NCBI GenBank assembly: GCA_021776115.1 | Contig: JAJFGN010000016.1 | Location: forward strand, 1 to 39,070 | Reading direction: 5' to 3' | Length of the DNA: 39,070 nt | Source: Kiloniellaceae bacterium | GTDB lineage: Bacteria; Pseudomonadota; Alphaproteobacteria; Kiloniellales; J153 | Shown: positions 9,251 through 17,330 of the stretch, one piece after another | Numbering within the stretch: position 1 is the first letter of the stretch | Layout: every line of letters begins with the position of its first letter | Made by a program: the position numbers and the translations under genes | Notes under the pieces: model-generated | Databases searched by the model: none | What the model was told of the DNA's origin: nothing | Seen by the model: the letters and a program-made list of their open reading frames with translations, nothing else

Positions 9251-9282
9251 CCCATCGAAAAGCCAGTCTCCGACCCCAATGG

Positions 9283-9305
9283 ATTGCCGGATCAAATCCG
9301 GCAAT
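9283..9305. repeat. REP-like palindrome 2
   Basis: ATTGCCGGAT and ATCCGGCAAT form a perfect 10-bp stem around CAA. It has the same design as the neighbouring palindrome but a different stem sequence. Confidence 0.75.
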
Positions 9306-9507
9306 GACCTGAAAAGAGTTTGCCCCTCATCCTGAGCTTGTCGAAGGACGAGGGCATGGTAGGGGCGGCACAGGCATAAACAAACGCCCAAGGTCCTGGC
9401 CATCTCAGGCCTGCCTCCGGCCCCAAACCAGCCGCGAGGCGGCGTTGAAACCCAATAACATCTCATCTAAAGTTTTTCAGAGATAACAAGCAGTTGGAGC
9501 TGCGAAA

Positions 9508-10122
9508 TTGATCAATCAAATAGTTGTAATCTTGGGCATTACATTTCTTGTGATGATAAGTCCGGGGCCCGACATGGTGATTGTCATGCGCAATACCTTG
9601 GTCGGCGGCCGTGCCGCCGGACTGAAATCCTCATTGGGTGTGCTGACCGGTAACCTGGTTCATATTATCTATTGCGCCGTCGGGATCGGCTGGTTGATTT
9701 CTCAAAGCATTCTCGCTTTCACTATTCTGAAATACGCGGGCGCCGCCTACCTGATTTATCTCGGCCTCGTCAGCTTATTCTCAAAAAGCGATTCGCTTGG
9801 AATGGAGGGCGCGGCAAGCGCGCCTTCAGGCAAAAAGTGGTTTCTGCAGGGTTTAATGAACAATGTCCTGAACCCAAAAGGGACGCTCTTTTACCTCGGC
9901 GTCTTTACCATGGTCATCACGCCGGAAACCTCGACCAGCGCCACGCTCGTGCTGATCTCCATCATGATGCTGGTTAGCGCGTCTTTCTGGCTTTTCTTTG
10001 TCGCCACCTTGGACAGCGGCGTCGTTCGCAAGTTTCTCGTACGAAGCCAACAAGCGGTCAATCGCCTATTCGGCGGTCTGCTGATTTTCCTCGGCCTCAG
10101 GGTCGCCGTAATGGAACGCTGA
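9508..10122 (+). CDS. LysE/RhtB-family amino-acid exporter
   Basis: Inner-membrane exporter of amino acids or their derivatives, driven by the proton gradient. The 204-aa product has the N-terminal family motif ISPGPDMVIVMRNTLVGGRAAGL, split over the first loop, then about six hydrophobic segments including GVLTGNLVHIIYCAVGIG and the NPKGTLFYLG motif after the central loop. Length is typical for RhtB. The start is TTG at 9508 with GGAG at 9496-9499 (8-nt spacing). It stands alone after the repeat-rich gap. Base composition is lower in GC than the flanking operons, so transfer is possible. Substrate unknown. Confidence 0.92.
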   Translation: MINQIVVILGITFLVMISPGPDMVIVMRNTLVGGRAAGLKSSLGVLTGNLVHIIYCAVGIGWLISQSILAFTILKYAGAAYLIYLGLVSLFSKSDSLGMEGAASAPSGKKWFLQGLMNNVLNPKGTLFYLGVFTMVITPETSTSATLVLISIMMLVSASFWLFFVATLDSGVVRKFLVRSQQAVNRLFGGLLIFLGLRVAVMER

Positions 10123-10135
10123 ATAGAGGGCTGGA

Positions 10136-10175
10136 GGACACAATATCTAATTGGTACGAATTAGGCATTATGTCC
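10136..10175. repeat. Imperfect 17-bp inverted repeat after the LysE gene
   Basis: GGACACAATATCTAATT (10136-10152) and AATTAGGCATTATGTCC (10159-10175) pair at 14 of 17 positions around a 6-nt loop. It lies 13 nt past the LysE stop. It could be a terminator without a T-run, or a relic of a mobile element terminus. Confidence 0.5.
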
Positions 10176-10311
10176 CCATGAATTTCCTGACTCTTTGGCT
10201 CGACGGAAGCCACTGTTTCTGAGTTCCAAGTCAGTGGAAGCGGAGGTCAAGGCCGCGAGCAAAAGGTACCAAAACTGTACAGCCGTTTCAGCGTTCCGAG
10301 TTGAGAAGCTT

Positions 10312-11079
10312 TTATGTTGCTTCGCCAGTACTCGCCTGAAGATGATCCGCAATGGCCCGACCGAACATTGTCCACGTGTAGATGTCAGGCTTACCTGCTG
10401 ATGCCGGCCTAACCAATCGAAGGATACCTTTCTCCAGAATCCTGGGGAGTGCGATTCCCACTGCCGGAGGGTAAGAAGGTCCCTCCCAACCCAACGCCGG
10501 TAAGTGAGCGTTTTGACGTATGAGGTTGATTTCGAACGGCGCGAGCGATTCAAGCGTGCCCACGAAACGCAGATCTTTCATGAAATCACGTTCTTGCAGT
10601 CTATCCGCCAAAGATGAATGAATTTTCTCGACGCTACTTTCTATCTGATCTGGATCGAATCGAAGTACTGGAATATGGCTAAGATCGAAAAGCAGTGACC
10701 GTCTATCGTCGCGAGCCAAAACCACTTCCACGGGCTGTCGACATGCGATGGCGAGGCCCACTTCGTACATTACATTTCCGTTCCGATACCAGCGTTCCTC
10801 CCCATTGTCCTTCCATTCGTCGGTTACAGATATGTCAGCAAGTACAAGCTGCGCATGGGCAATCCCATTCGTTATCTCTGTGAGAATCGAGTCTCCAGAT
10901 GTGCGAATATCAACCCGAATTGCTTTCAGAGCCCGCCCGTTTATAGGCTCATCCTCGATCGCTCGGACAAAGATACGCTCCCATCGCTCGTCGTAGCGTG
11001 GGTCGAAGCTCATGGCCACAAAGACCTCATCGCGAAGGTCATTGCGCCAGAAGCTATCTAAAAAGACTCTGGGATGCAT
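10312..11079 (-). CDS. TIR/nucleoside deoxyribosyltransferase-like protein with winged-helix-like tail
   Basis: A 255-aa soluble protein. The N-terminal half (about residues 15-130) has the fold pattern of TIR-like/nucleoside 2-deoxyribosyltransferase-like proteins: EVFVAMSFDPRYDERW, then ILTEITNGIAHAQLVLADIS, then RNGNVMYEVGLAIACRQPVEVVLA. The Glu in NVMYEVGLA matches the catalytic Glu position of that superfamily. The C-terminal part (about 170-250) could form a winged helix: APFEINLIRQ, then LEKGILRL and YTWTMFGRAIADHL. Family members cleave nucleosides or NAD and include defence effectors. It stands alone, with gaps of about 190 and 210 nt around it and lower GC than its neighbours. Function not established. 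Confidence 0.75.
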   Translation of the reverse strand: MHPRVFLDSFWRNDLRDEVFVAMSFDPRYDERWERIFVRAIEDEPINGRALKAIRVDIRTSGDSILTEITNGIAHAQLVLADISVTDEWKDNGEERWYRNGNVMYEVGLAIACRQPVEVVLARDDRRSLLFDLSHIPVLRFDPDQIESSVEKIHSSLADRLQERDFMKDLRFVGTLESLAPFEINLIRQNAHLPALGWEGPSYPPAVGIALPRILEKGILRLVRPASAGKPDIYTWTMFGRAIADHLQASTGEAT

Positions 11080-11288
11080 CAGCGTCCGTAAGCAAATAAA
11101 TCAGCCTATCTCAGGGTACGTAGAGCGTCATGCTCGGTCAACGAGCCATAAAAATATTTCTACCTTCCGTCGCACATCAAACGTCTAGTCCTGGCACCAC
11201 GCGGACTCACCCGGCACACCGAAACGATGGCCGCTCTTAGTCGTGAAGCAGGCGTTCCGCCAGGCGGACTCCGATTCCTAGCCTGGCG

Positions 11289-11534
11289 TTACCCGCCCGC
11301 CAACCGGGGCAGGATATAGACTTCGCTGTCGGGTTTTATGGGCGCGAACCAGGCGTCGCGGAACATGACGCCGTCGATGGAGACCGAGACGCCGCGATCC
11401 AATTGCGGCGCCAGCCCGGGGTAGCGTTCCCTCAGACGATCGAGCACGTCGCGCACGTTCTTCGCGTCTAGCTCGACCTCCGTTTGCCCTTCGGCGGCTT
11501 GCTTCAGCGAGCCCCAAAGCACAACCTTGACCAT
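11289..11534 (-). CDS. MoaD/ThiS-family sulfur carrier protein
   Basis: An 81-aa ubiquitin-fold protein starting MVKVVLWGSLKQAAEGQ and ending in LPRLAGG; the terminal Gly-Gly is where the family is adenylated and thiocarboxylated. The same frame is open far upstream inside the next gene, but the ATG at 11534 lies 5 nt after the stop of the molybdopterin-binding subunit and gives the normal family length. As the last gene of a molybdenum hydroxylase operon it probably supplies sulfur for the molybdenum cofactor, as MoaD does, or acts as an enzyme-specific variant. No MoaE or MoeB partner is nearby. Confidence 0.85.
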   Translation of the reverse strand: MVKVVLWGSLKQAAEGQTEVELDAKNVRDVLDRLRERYPGLAPQLDRGVSVSIDGVMFRDAWFAPIKPDSEVYILPRLAGG

Positions 11535-11539
11535 GGCCG

Positions 11540-13804
11540 TCAGGCCCCGTGGCCGTTCTCCATCATCGCCTTGAGAACGCGCGGCGGCGACATGGGCAGA
11601 TGCGTCAGCCGCACCCCCGCAGCCGCCGAGACCGCGTTGGCGATCGCCGCCAGCGGCGGCACGATGGAGGTCTCGCCAACCCCGCGCACGCCGTAAGGGT
11701 GGCCGGGGTTGGGGATTTCGAGGATCACGGTATCGATCATCGGCAGGTCCGAGGCGACGGGAATACGGTAATCCAGGAAGCCGGCGTTCTGCAGGCGCCC
11801 GTCCTCGCCATAGATGTATTCCTCGTTGATCGCCCAGCCGACGCCCTGCGCCGCGCCGCCCTGAAACTGGCCTTCGACATAGGCGGGATGCACCGCCTTG
11901 CCGGCGTCCTGAAACACCGTGTAGCGCAGGACCGTCACCTTGCCGGTTTCCGGATCGACTTCGACATCGACCATATGGGTGGCGAAGCTGACCCCTGCCC
12001 CGTCGGCATTGGCCTCGGTGTGACCGGCGATCGGACCGCCGGTGGAGGCGGCCGCCGCCGCGATCTCGGCCAGGGACAATGGCTTGAAGTTGCCGGCGTT
12101 GGCCCCGGCCGGCTTGGCGTACCCGCTCTCCCACTCCACAGCCTCGGCCGGGATATCCCAAATCTTGGCCGCGCGCTCGCACAGTTTGGTAATCGCCGCG
12201 CGCGCCGCCTTGATCGTCGCCATGCCGACGGCGAAGGTGACGCGGCTGCCGTCGGTTACTTCGTTGTACCCGAGCACGGCGGTGTCGGCGATGATGGTAC
12301 GCACTTTCTCGTAAGGAATGCCCAGTTCCTCGGCCGCCATCATCGTCATGGAGGCGCGCGAACCGCCGATGTCCGGATTGCCGACCGAGAGGCAGACCGT
12401 GCCGTCCTCGCTGATGTTGAGCGACACGCAGGTCTCGCCGCCGAAGTTGAACCAAAAGCCGCAGGCGACGCCCCGGCCCTGGTTCGGTCCCAGCGGCGCC
12501 AGGTGATGCGGATGCCTCTTCGATTCCTTAAGCGTGGCCTCAAGACCGATCGGGCCGAAGGTCGGGCCGTAGGACGATTTGGTACCCTGGCGCGCGGCGT
12601 TGAGCAGCCGGAATTCCAGCGGGTCCATGCCGACCTTCTTGGCCAGTTCGTCGATCACGCTCTCGATGGCGAAGGCGGCCATGGGCGCGCCGGGCGCCCG
12701 ATAGGCGGCCTGCTTGGGCCGATTGGCGACGACGTCGTAGCCAATCGTTTGCACGTTCTCCAAATCGTAGCAGGCAAAGGCGGTCATGGCGCCGAACTGA
12801 ACCGGCGAGCCGGGGAAGGCGCCGCCTTGGTAGCGCAGCTCCGCCTTGGCCGCCGTGATCCGGCCGTTCCTCTTGATCCCGATTTTCACGTCGGTGCTGG
12901 AACTCGACGTCGGGCCGGTGGCGCGGAAGACCTCGTTACGCGACATGACCAGCTTGACCGGGCGGCCGGCCTTGCGCGACAGCGCCAGGGCCACCGGCTC
13001 GATGAACACCGTGGTCTTGCCGCCGAAGCCGCCGCCGATCTCCGACGCGGTCACGCGCAGCCGCGACACCTCCATGCCCAGCAAGTTGGCGCAAACATTC
13101 CGGACCATGAAGTGACCCTGGGTGCAGCACCAAAGATCGGCCTGCCCGTCCGCCCCGGCGCTGGCGAGACAGGCATGCGGCTCGATATAGCCCTGGTGCG
13201 TGGCCTCGGTCTTGAAGCTGCGCTCGATCACGATGTCGGCCTCGGCGAAACCCTTGTCCACGTCGCCGTGCCCGAACTCGTGACGCTGGGCGACGTTGGA
13301 GGCCTTGCTCGGCTTCGGCTCCACCCCCTCCGTGCGCATTTTCTTGTGCAGAATCGGCGCGCGCGGACTCATGGCCTTGTCGACGTCGGTCACGTGCGGC
13401 AGGACCTGGTAATCGACCTTGATGCGCTTCAGCGCCTCGCGCGCCACCGACTTGGAAACCGCGGCCACCGCCGCCACCGCGTGACCGTCGTAGAGCGCCT
13501 TATCGCGCGCCATCACGTTGGTGCAAATGTCGGCCAGGTCGGGACGTTTCGGCACCGTGAAATCGTCGCGGGTGACGATCGCCTTGACGCCAGGCAGCTT
13601 CTCCGCCCTCGAGGTATCGATCGACTTGATCCGGGCATGGGCGTGGGGTGAGCGCAGGATCAGGGCGTGCAGCATGCCCGGCGCGCTCATGTCGGCGCCG
13701 AAGCGGGCCCGGCCCGTTACCTTGTCGATCCCGTCCGGCCGCAAGGGCCGGGTGCCGACGAGCTTGAAATCGCGCTTGATCGCTAGGACACCTTGATCAG
13801 GCAT
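11540..13804 (-). CDS. Xanthine dehydrogenase-family molybdopterin-binding subunit
   Basis: Large catalytic subunit (754 aa) of a molybdenum hydroxylase of the xanthine dehydrogenase/aldehyde oxidase/CO dehydrogenase family, which hydroxylates carbon centres with water. It begins with the a/b hammerhead domain (VTGRARFGADMSAPGMLHA). The cofactor-binding regions follow with EIGGGFGGKTTVFIEP and AYRAPGAPMAAFAIES. Near the C-terminus GVRGVGETSIVPPLAAIANA carries the catalytic Glu. There is no AYRCSFR-type CO dehydrogenase motif, so CO oxidation is unlikely. The partner Fe-S and FAD subunits are directly upstream (3-nt gap to the Fe-S gene). Substrate unknown. Confidence 0.93.
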   Translation of the reverse strand: MPDQGVLAIKRDFKLVGTRPLRPDGIDKVTGRARFGADMSAPGMLHALILRSPHAHARIKSIDTSRAEKLPGVKAIVTRDDFTVPKRPDLADICTNVMARDKALYDGHAVAAVAAVSKSVAREALKRIKVDYQVLPHVTDVDKAMSPRAPILHKKMRTEGVEPKPSKASNVAQRHEFGHGDVDKGFAEADIVIERSFKTEATHQGYIEPHACLASAGADGQADLWCCTQGHFMVRNVCANLLGMEVSRLRVTASEIGGGFGGKTTVFIEPVALALSRKAGRPVKLVMSRNEVFRATGPTSSSSTDVKIGIKRNGRITAAKAELRYQGGAFPGSPVQFGAMTAFACYDLENVQTIGYDVVANRPKQAAYRAPGAPMAAFAIESVIDELAKKVGMDPLEFRLLNAARQGTKSSYGPTFGPIGLEATLKESKRHPHHLAPLGPNQGRGVACGFWFNFGGETCVSLNISEDGTVCLSVGNPDIGGSRASMTMMAAEELGIPYEKVRTIIADTAVLGYNEVTDGSRVTFAVGMATIKAARAAITKLCERAAKIWDIPAEAVEWESGYAKPAGANAGNFKPLSLAEIAAAAASTGGPIAGHTEANADGAGVSFATHMVDVEVDPETGKVTVLRYTVFQDAGKAVHPAYVEGQFQGGAAQGVGWAINEEYIYGEDGRLQNAGFLDYRIPVASDLPMIDTVILEIPNPGHPYGVRGVGETSIVPPLAAIANAVSAAAGVRLTHLPMSPPRVLKAMMENGHGA

Positions 13805-13807
13805 GGC

Positions 13808-14284
13808 TTACACGCTCCTCATGTCTTTGGCCGTATCCAGCACGGCCCGCACGATCTTGTCATAACCGGTACAGCGGCACAGGTTGCCGGCCAGCCAGTA
13901 CCGCACCTCCGTCTCGCTGGGATCGGGATTGGTCTCAAGCAGGGCCTTGGCCGCGACCAGAAATCCCGGCGTGCAGACACCGCACTGCAGGGCCGCATGC
14001 TCCAAGAACTTTTTCTGCAAGGGATGCAGCGTCTCGCCCTCGGCCATGCCCTCGATGGTCTCGACCTCGCGGCCCTCGGCCTCGGCGCCAAGGACCAGGC
14101 AGGAACACACCAGCCGGCCGTCGAGAATAACCGAGCAAGCGCCGCAGTCGCCGGAGCCGCAGCCCTCCTTGGTGCCGGTCAGCTCAAGCCGGTCGCGCAG
14201 CACATCGAGCAAGGTCTCGTCGGACTCGCAGAGGTATTCAACGGCGTCGCCGTTGACGGTCGTGGAAACAGCAATCTGAGACAT
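13808..14284 (-). CDS. (2Fe-2S)-binding subunit of molybdenum hydroxylase
   Basis: Electron-transfer small subunit (158 aa) linking the molybdenum site to FAD. The plant-type ferredoxin domain has cluster ligands at Cys42, 47, 50 and 62 (GCGSGDCGAC). The all-helical second domain has Cys101, 104, 136 and 138 (QCGVCTPGF and NLCRCTGY). All eight ligands are present and length is standard. The start ATG at 14284 overlaps the stop of the upstream FAD subunit by one base (TAATG), so translation is coupled. Confidence 0.95.
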   Translation of the reverse strand: MSQIAVSTTVNGDAVEYLCESDETLLDVLRDRLELTGTKEGCGSGDCGACSVILDGRLVCSCLVLGAEAEGREVETIEGMAEGETLHPLQKKFLEHAALQCGVCTPGFLVAAKALLETNPDPSETEVRYWLAGNLCRCTGYDKIVRAVLDTAKDMRSV

Positions 14285-15144
14285 TATTTACCCCCTGCCC
14301 GCTCGAAGGCGATCCGCGCCGCGCGGCGCGCTAGAACGCCGACCACATGGGTCCTAAATTCCTGAGTCCCGCGCTTGTCGTCTATGGGCCGCGCGGCCGC
14401 GGAACAGGCCGCCGCCAAGGCCGCCAAGGCGTCCTCGTCGAGCCGCGTCCCGATCAACGCCTTCGCCGCTTGCTTGACCAGGATCACACGCGGGCCGACC
14501 GCGCCCAGGGCCACGCGGGCATCGGTGCAGACCCCCTTGCGGTCGAGCGTGAGGCTGACCCCCGCGCTGGCCGCGGCAATATCCATCTCGGTGCGTGGGA
14601 TGAAGCGCAAGTAAGCGTCGCCGGAGCGTGGCGGCCGCTTGGGCAGGAATATCGATTCCACCAGCTCGCCCTTTTTCAGCGAGGTTTTTCCGGGGCCTGT
14701 GGCAATTTTCTCGACCGGAATATCACGGCGCTTTCTGGGCCCGGCGATGCGGGCGACGGCGCCGGCCGCGATCATGGCCGGGACGCTATCCGCCGCCGGC
14801 GAGGCATTGCAGAGGTTACCGGCGACGGTCGCCCGGCCCTGAATTTGGGTCGAGCCGATGAGGCCCGCAGCCTCGACCACACCGGGCCAGGCCTTGCATA
14901 GCCCCGCGTGCTCGCTCATCTCGGCGCTGGGCACCGCCGCGCCGATTCGAAACCCGCCCCGTTCCTTCTTGATCGCGCCCAAGGCGGCGATGTGTTTGAT
15001 ATCGACCACCAGGCCCGGCTCTTTCATGCCGGCGCGTAGCTGGACCAGAAGATCGGTCCCGCCCGCCAACACCCGTGTGGAGCCCCTGGTTCCGAAAAGC
15101 AGCTTTGCCGCCGCCTTCGTCGTTTCGGGCGCTTCATATTGCAT
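14284..15144 (-). CDS. FAD-binding subunit of molybdenum hydroxylase (CoxM/XdhB-type)
   Basis: Medium subunit (286 aa) that carries FAD and passes electrons to NAD or quinone. The FAD-binding motifs are STRVLAGGTDLLVQLRAG near residue 25 and GRATVAGNLCNASPAADSVPAM near 105. The C-terminal CO-dehydrogenase flavoprotein domain follows with the usual VALGAVGPRVILV. It is the first gene of a four-gene operon (FAD, Fe-S, Mo subunit, MoaD-like). The 163-nt gap upstream contains a small hairpin (AACCGC at 15181-15186 with GCGGTT at 15193-15198), a weak candidate stop for the preceding cysK-like gene. Confidence 0.94.
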   Translation of the reverse strand: MQYEAPETTKAAAKLLFGTRGSTRVLAGGTDLLVQLRAGMKEPGLVVDIKHIAALGAIKKERGGFRIGAAVPSAEMSEHAGLCKAWPGVVEAAGLIGSTQIQGRATVAGNLCNASPAADSVPAMIAAGAVARIAGPRKRRDIPVEKIATGPGKTSLKKGELVESIFLPKRPPRSGDAYLRFIPRTEMDIAAASAGVSLTLDRKGVCTDARVALGAVGPRVILVKQAAKALIGTRLDEDALAALAAACSAAARPIDDKRGTQEFRTHVVGVLARRAARIAFERAGGK

Positions 15145-15307
15145 GGCGTATTTCCCTGACCCCGATTTACCCGCCTCGAAAACCGCTTAAACGCGGTTCC
15201 CCGTACCCCGTCCGCCCCAAGCGGAAATTCAGTGTGATGTAACAGCGCCGGGGCGCATTCCACAAGCCCGCCTTAACCGAAATCGGCAGGACGGGGAGTC
15301 GCCCGCT

Positions 15308-16255
15308 TCAGGCGCCCTTGTAGAGGTCCGTGCTCAGATATTTGATGCCGGAATCGCACATAACTGTAACGATCGTCGCGTCCGGTCCGAGGCGTTCCGC
15401 GACTTTCAGGGCGGCAATCACGTTGGCGCCGGTGGAGGTTCCCGCGAACAAGGCTTCGGTCCGGGCCAGGCGCCGGGCCATCTCCTTGGCCTCGGCGGTC
15501 GATACGGTCGCGATCTCCTTGACCGCACCGGAGTCCCACAGGGGCACGACGAAACCGGCGCCGACCCCTTCGATCTTGTGACTGCCCGTTTCGCGGCCGG
15601 ACAACACGGCGGACTCGCTCGGTTCCACTGCCACGACATGGACACCGGGGTTCTTCTCGCGCAGGTACTCGGCAACACCGCGCACCGACGCGGCCGTTCC
15701 CACGCTCTGCACGAAGGCATCGACCCGGCCATCGGTCTGCCGCCATATCTCCTCGCCCATCGTGTGGTAGGCGCTAAGCTGGTCCGCGTTGTTGAGCTGA
15801 TCGGTCAAAAACCCGCCCGTGCGTTCCTGAATCCGGTGTGCGGCTTCGATCATGTCGCGGGTCAGCGCCTCGTCCATCCCGCCATCGGCGCTCTTCACTA
15901 AGGTCAGTTCCGCGCCAAGCGCCCGCATGTGGTCCCGCTTCTCGAGACTGAACGCATCGGAGGTCACGATGTGGAGGGGATAGCCCTTGACCCCGCAGAT
16001 CAAGGCCAGCGATACCCCCGTGCTGCCGCCGGTGTATTCGACGACGGTGCCGCCGCTTTTCAGCCGCCCGTCCCTCTCGGCCGCTTCGATCATGGCCAAG
16101 GCCATGCGGTCCTTCATGCTGCCGGTCGGATTCTCGCTCTCGATCTTGACAAGGACGCGCGCGCTCGTGCGCGGCACAAGGGCGCGAAGCTCGATCAACG
16201 GCGTGCCGCCGATCCGCTCGAGAATCGATCCATGAATTTGCGGACTCTGCGGCAT
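15308..16255 (-). CDS. Cysteine synthase/cystathionine beta-synthase-family PLP enzyme
   Basis: PLP-dependent beta-replacement enzyme (315 aa). Lys48 in ENPTGSMKDRMA is the PLP lysine, GGSTG (76-80) binds the substrate carboxylate, and GTSTGAN binds the phosphate. It resembles CysK-type cysteine synthases, but GSMKDR and EYTGGSTG also occur in cystathionine beta-synthase-like and other family members, so the exact product is open. It lies 1 nt downstream of a NicO-type transporter gene and is cotranscribed with it. No cysE serine acetyltransferase is adjacent. Confidence 0.9.
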   Translation of the reverse strand: MPQSPQIHGSILERIGGTPLIELRALVPRTSARVLVKIESENPTGSMKDRMALAMIEAAERDGRLKSGGTVVEYTGGSTGVSLALICGVKGYPLHIVTSDAFSLEKRDHMRALGAELTLVKSADGGMDEALTRDMIEAAHRIQERTGGFLTDQLNNADQLSAYHTMGEEIWRQTDGRVDAFVQSVGTAASVRGVAEYLREKNPGVHVVAVEPSESAVLSGRETGSHKIEGVGAGFVVPLWDSGAVKEIATVSTAEAKEMARRLARTEALFAGTSTGANVIAALKVAERLGPDATIVTVMCDSGIKYLSTDLYKGA

Positions 16256-16256
16256 G

Positions 16257-16976
16257 TCAGAAAATTCCCCAGGCGGTTCCCGCCGATTCGGCCATCACGT
16301 CGATACCCAGCACGACGGCAAGCGTGGCGGCGCCGATTGAAAGGCCGTTGTGAATCCACCTGGCGTGCCGTTCCGCGGCGCCCAAGGGCCAGGCCGCGAC
16401 TAAGGACAGCGCCGCCATGCCGAGGATCGATCCAAGACCGAAGACCGCGACGTAGCCGACCGCCGTCCAGGGCTGCTGCGTTGCCGCGACCGCGAGCGCG
16501 AGCAAGCCGGCCGAGCCCGCGGCCCCATGCACCAGACCGATGACCAAGGCGCGCATAGGAAAGCGCGATGGATGGCGATGGTCGTGCGGATCGCGGACGT
16601 GGGGCGTCTTCGCGCCCTCGTGACTGTGAGCATGGAGGTGCGGGCGGCGGTCGTCATGCACGTGCGCATGAAAATGCACGCGCCGGGCCCGCATCCGGCG
16701 AATGACATCGAAGCCGAGCAGCACCAGCATCGCGCCGACTCCGAACTCGAACGCGGCGGCAACTTGGTCCGTCAGGGTCAAGCCCATGAGGACCACGGCC
16801 GCGCAGATCGCGAAAAGCGTGATGGTGTGGCCGAGCCCCCAAACCGCGCCGCGCAGCGCGAGACTTCTTTTCGAGCTTTCCGTGCCAAGGGCCAAGGCGC
16901 CGACCGCCGCCAGGTGATCGGCTTCAAGCGCATGCTGCATCCCGATCAGAAACCCGAGCGCCAGGAACCCTTCCAA
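16257..16976 (-). CDS. NicO/UreH-like nickel-cobalt transporter with His-rich loop
   Basis: Inner-membrane metal transporter of about 240 aa with six hydrophobic segments. The first contains MQHALEADHLAAVG, the HxxxxDH signature of nickel/cobalt permeases. A central cytoplasmic or periplasmic loop is very His-rich (HFHAHVHDD, HLHAHSHEG, DPHDHRH), a likely metal-binding stretch. The frame is open to 17048 with an ATG, but a GGGGGGAG site just before the in-frame TTG at 16976 supports the shorter product, which starts at the first membrane helix. It is followed at once by the cysteine synthase-like gene. Direction of transport and metal are not evident. Confidence 0.82.
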   Translation of the reverse strand: MEGFLALGFLIGMQHALEADHLAAVGALALGTESSKRSLALRGAVWGLGHTITLFAICAAVVLMGLTLTDQVAAAFEFGVGAMLVLLGFDVIRRMRARRVHFHAHVHDDRRPHLHAHSHEGAKTPHVRDPHDHRHPSRFPMRALVIGLVHGAAGSAGLLALAVAATQQPWTAVGYVAVFGLGSILGMAALSLVAAWPLGAAERHARWIHNGLSIGAATLAVVLGIDVMAESAGTAWGIF

Positions 16977-17330
16977 ATCTCTCCCCCCTTCGACAAAGCC
17001 GCAGCCGGTGCCCGCCGACCCGCATATCCACAATCCGCCGGTCCCCAAAATGACCTGCCCGATCGAGGCGGTCCACCGGTTAAATTAGAATCCGGCTAAA
17101 TGAAGCGCTTGGATTTGGTGGTCCGCCTCCAGCCGAAATGACCCCGTTTTATTCCGCCCCACGGCCCCCTTTTGCTCCGCCATTGACGGGTGCCCTTGTA
17201 TACGGCGCCCTACGCCTGTAGGGACCTCCAGCAAGCGCCGGTAGACCGCCAGGGTGAACTACTCCCACGACCTGCCGCTCGGCCAGGGCATTAAGTTCGA
17301 GGTCTGGGAATCTGATTTAGGGATCGAAAG

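Larger units (their letters stand above)
9176..9355. repeat. Inverted pair of a 32-bp repeat
   Basis: A 32-nt sequence at 9176-9207 (core CCTTCGACAAGCTCAGGATG) recurs as an exact reverse complement at 9324-9355, 116 nt apart. The core is a widespread interspersed repeat in alphaproteobacteria (from memory). The two copies enclose two further palindromes, giving a compound REP/BIME-like block. Confidence 0.85.
8788..9507. other. 720-nt gene-free, repeat-rich region
   Basis: No convincing gene lies between phnX and the LysE gene. The stretch holds an AT-rich segment with an 11-bp hairpin, then a cluster of four palindromic or inverted elements (9176-9355). A 113-codon frame at 8901-9242 runs through the repeats and looks non-coding. 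Confidence 0.7.

Noticed and set aside
11549-13651. A 700-codon plus-strand frame over the molybdopterin subunit
   Set aside because: Antisense shadow; the minus-strand protein has all expected motifs.
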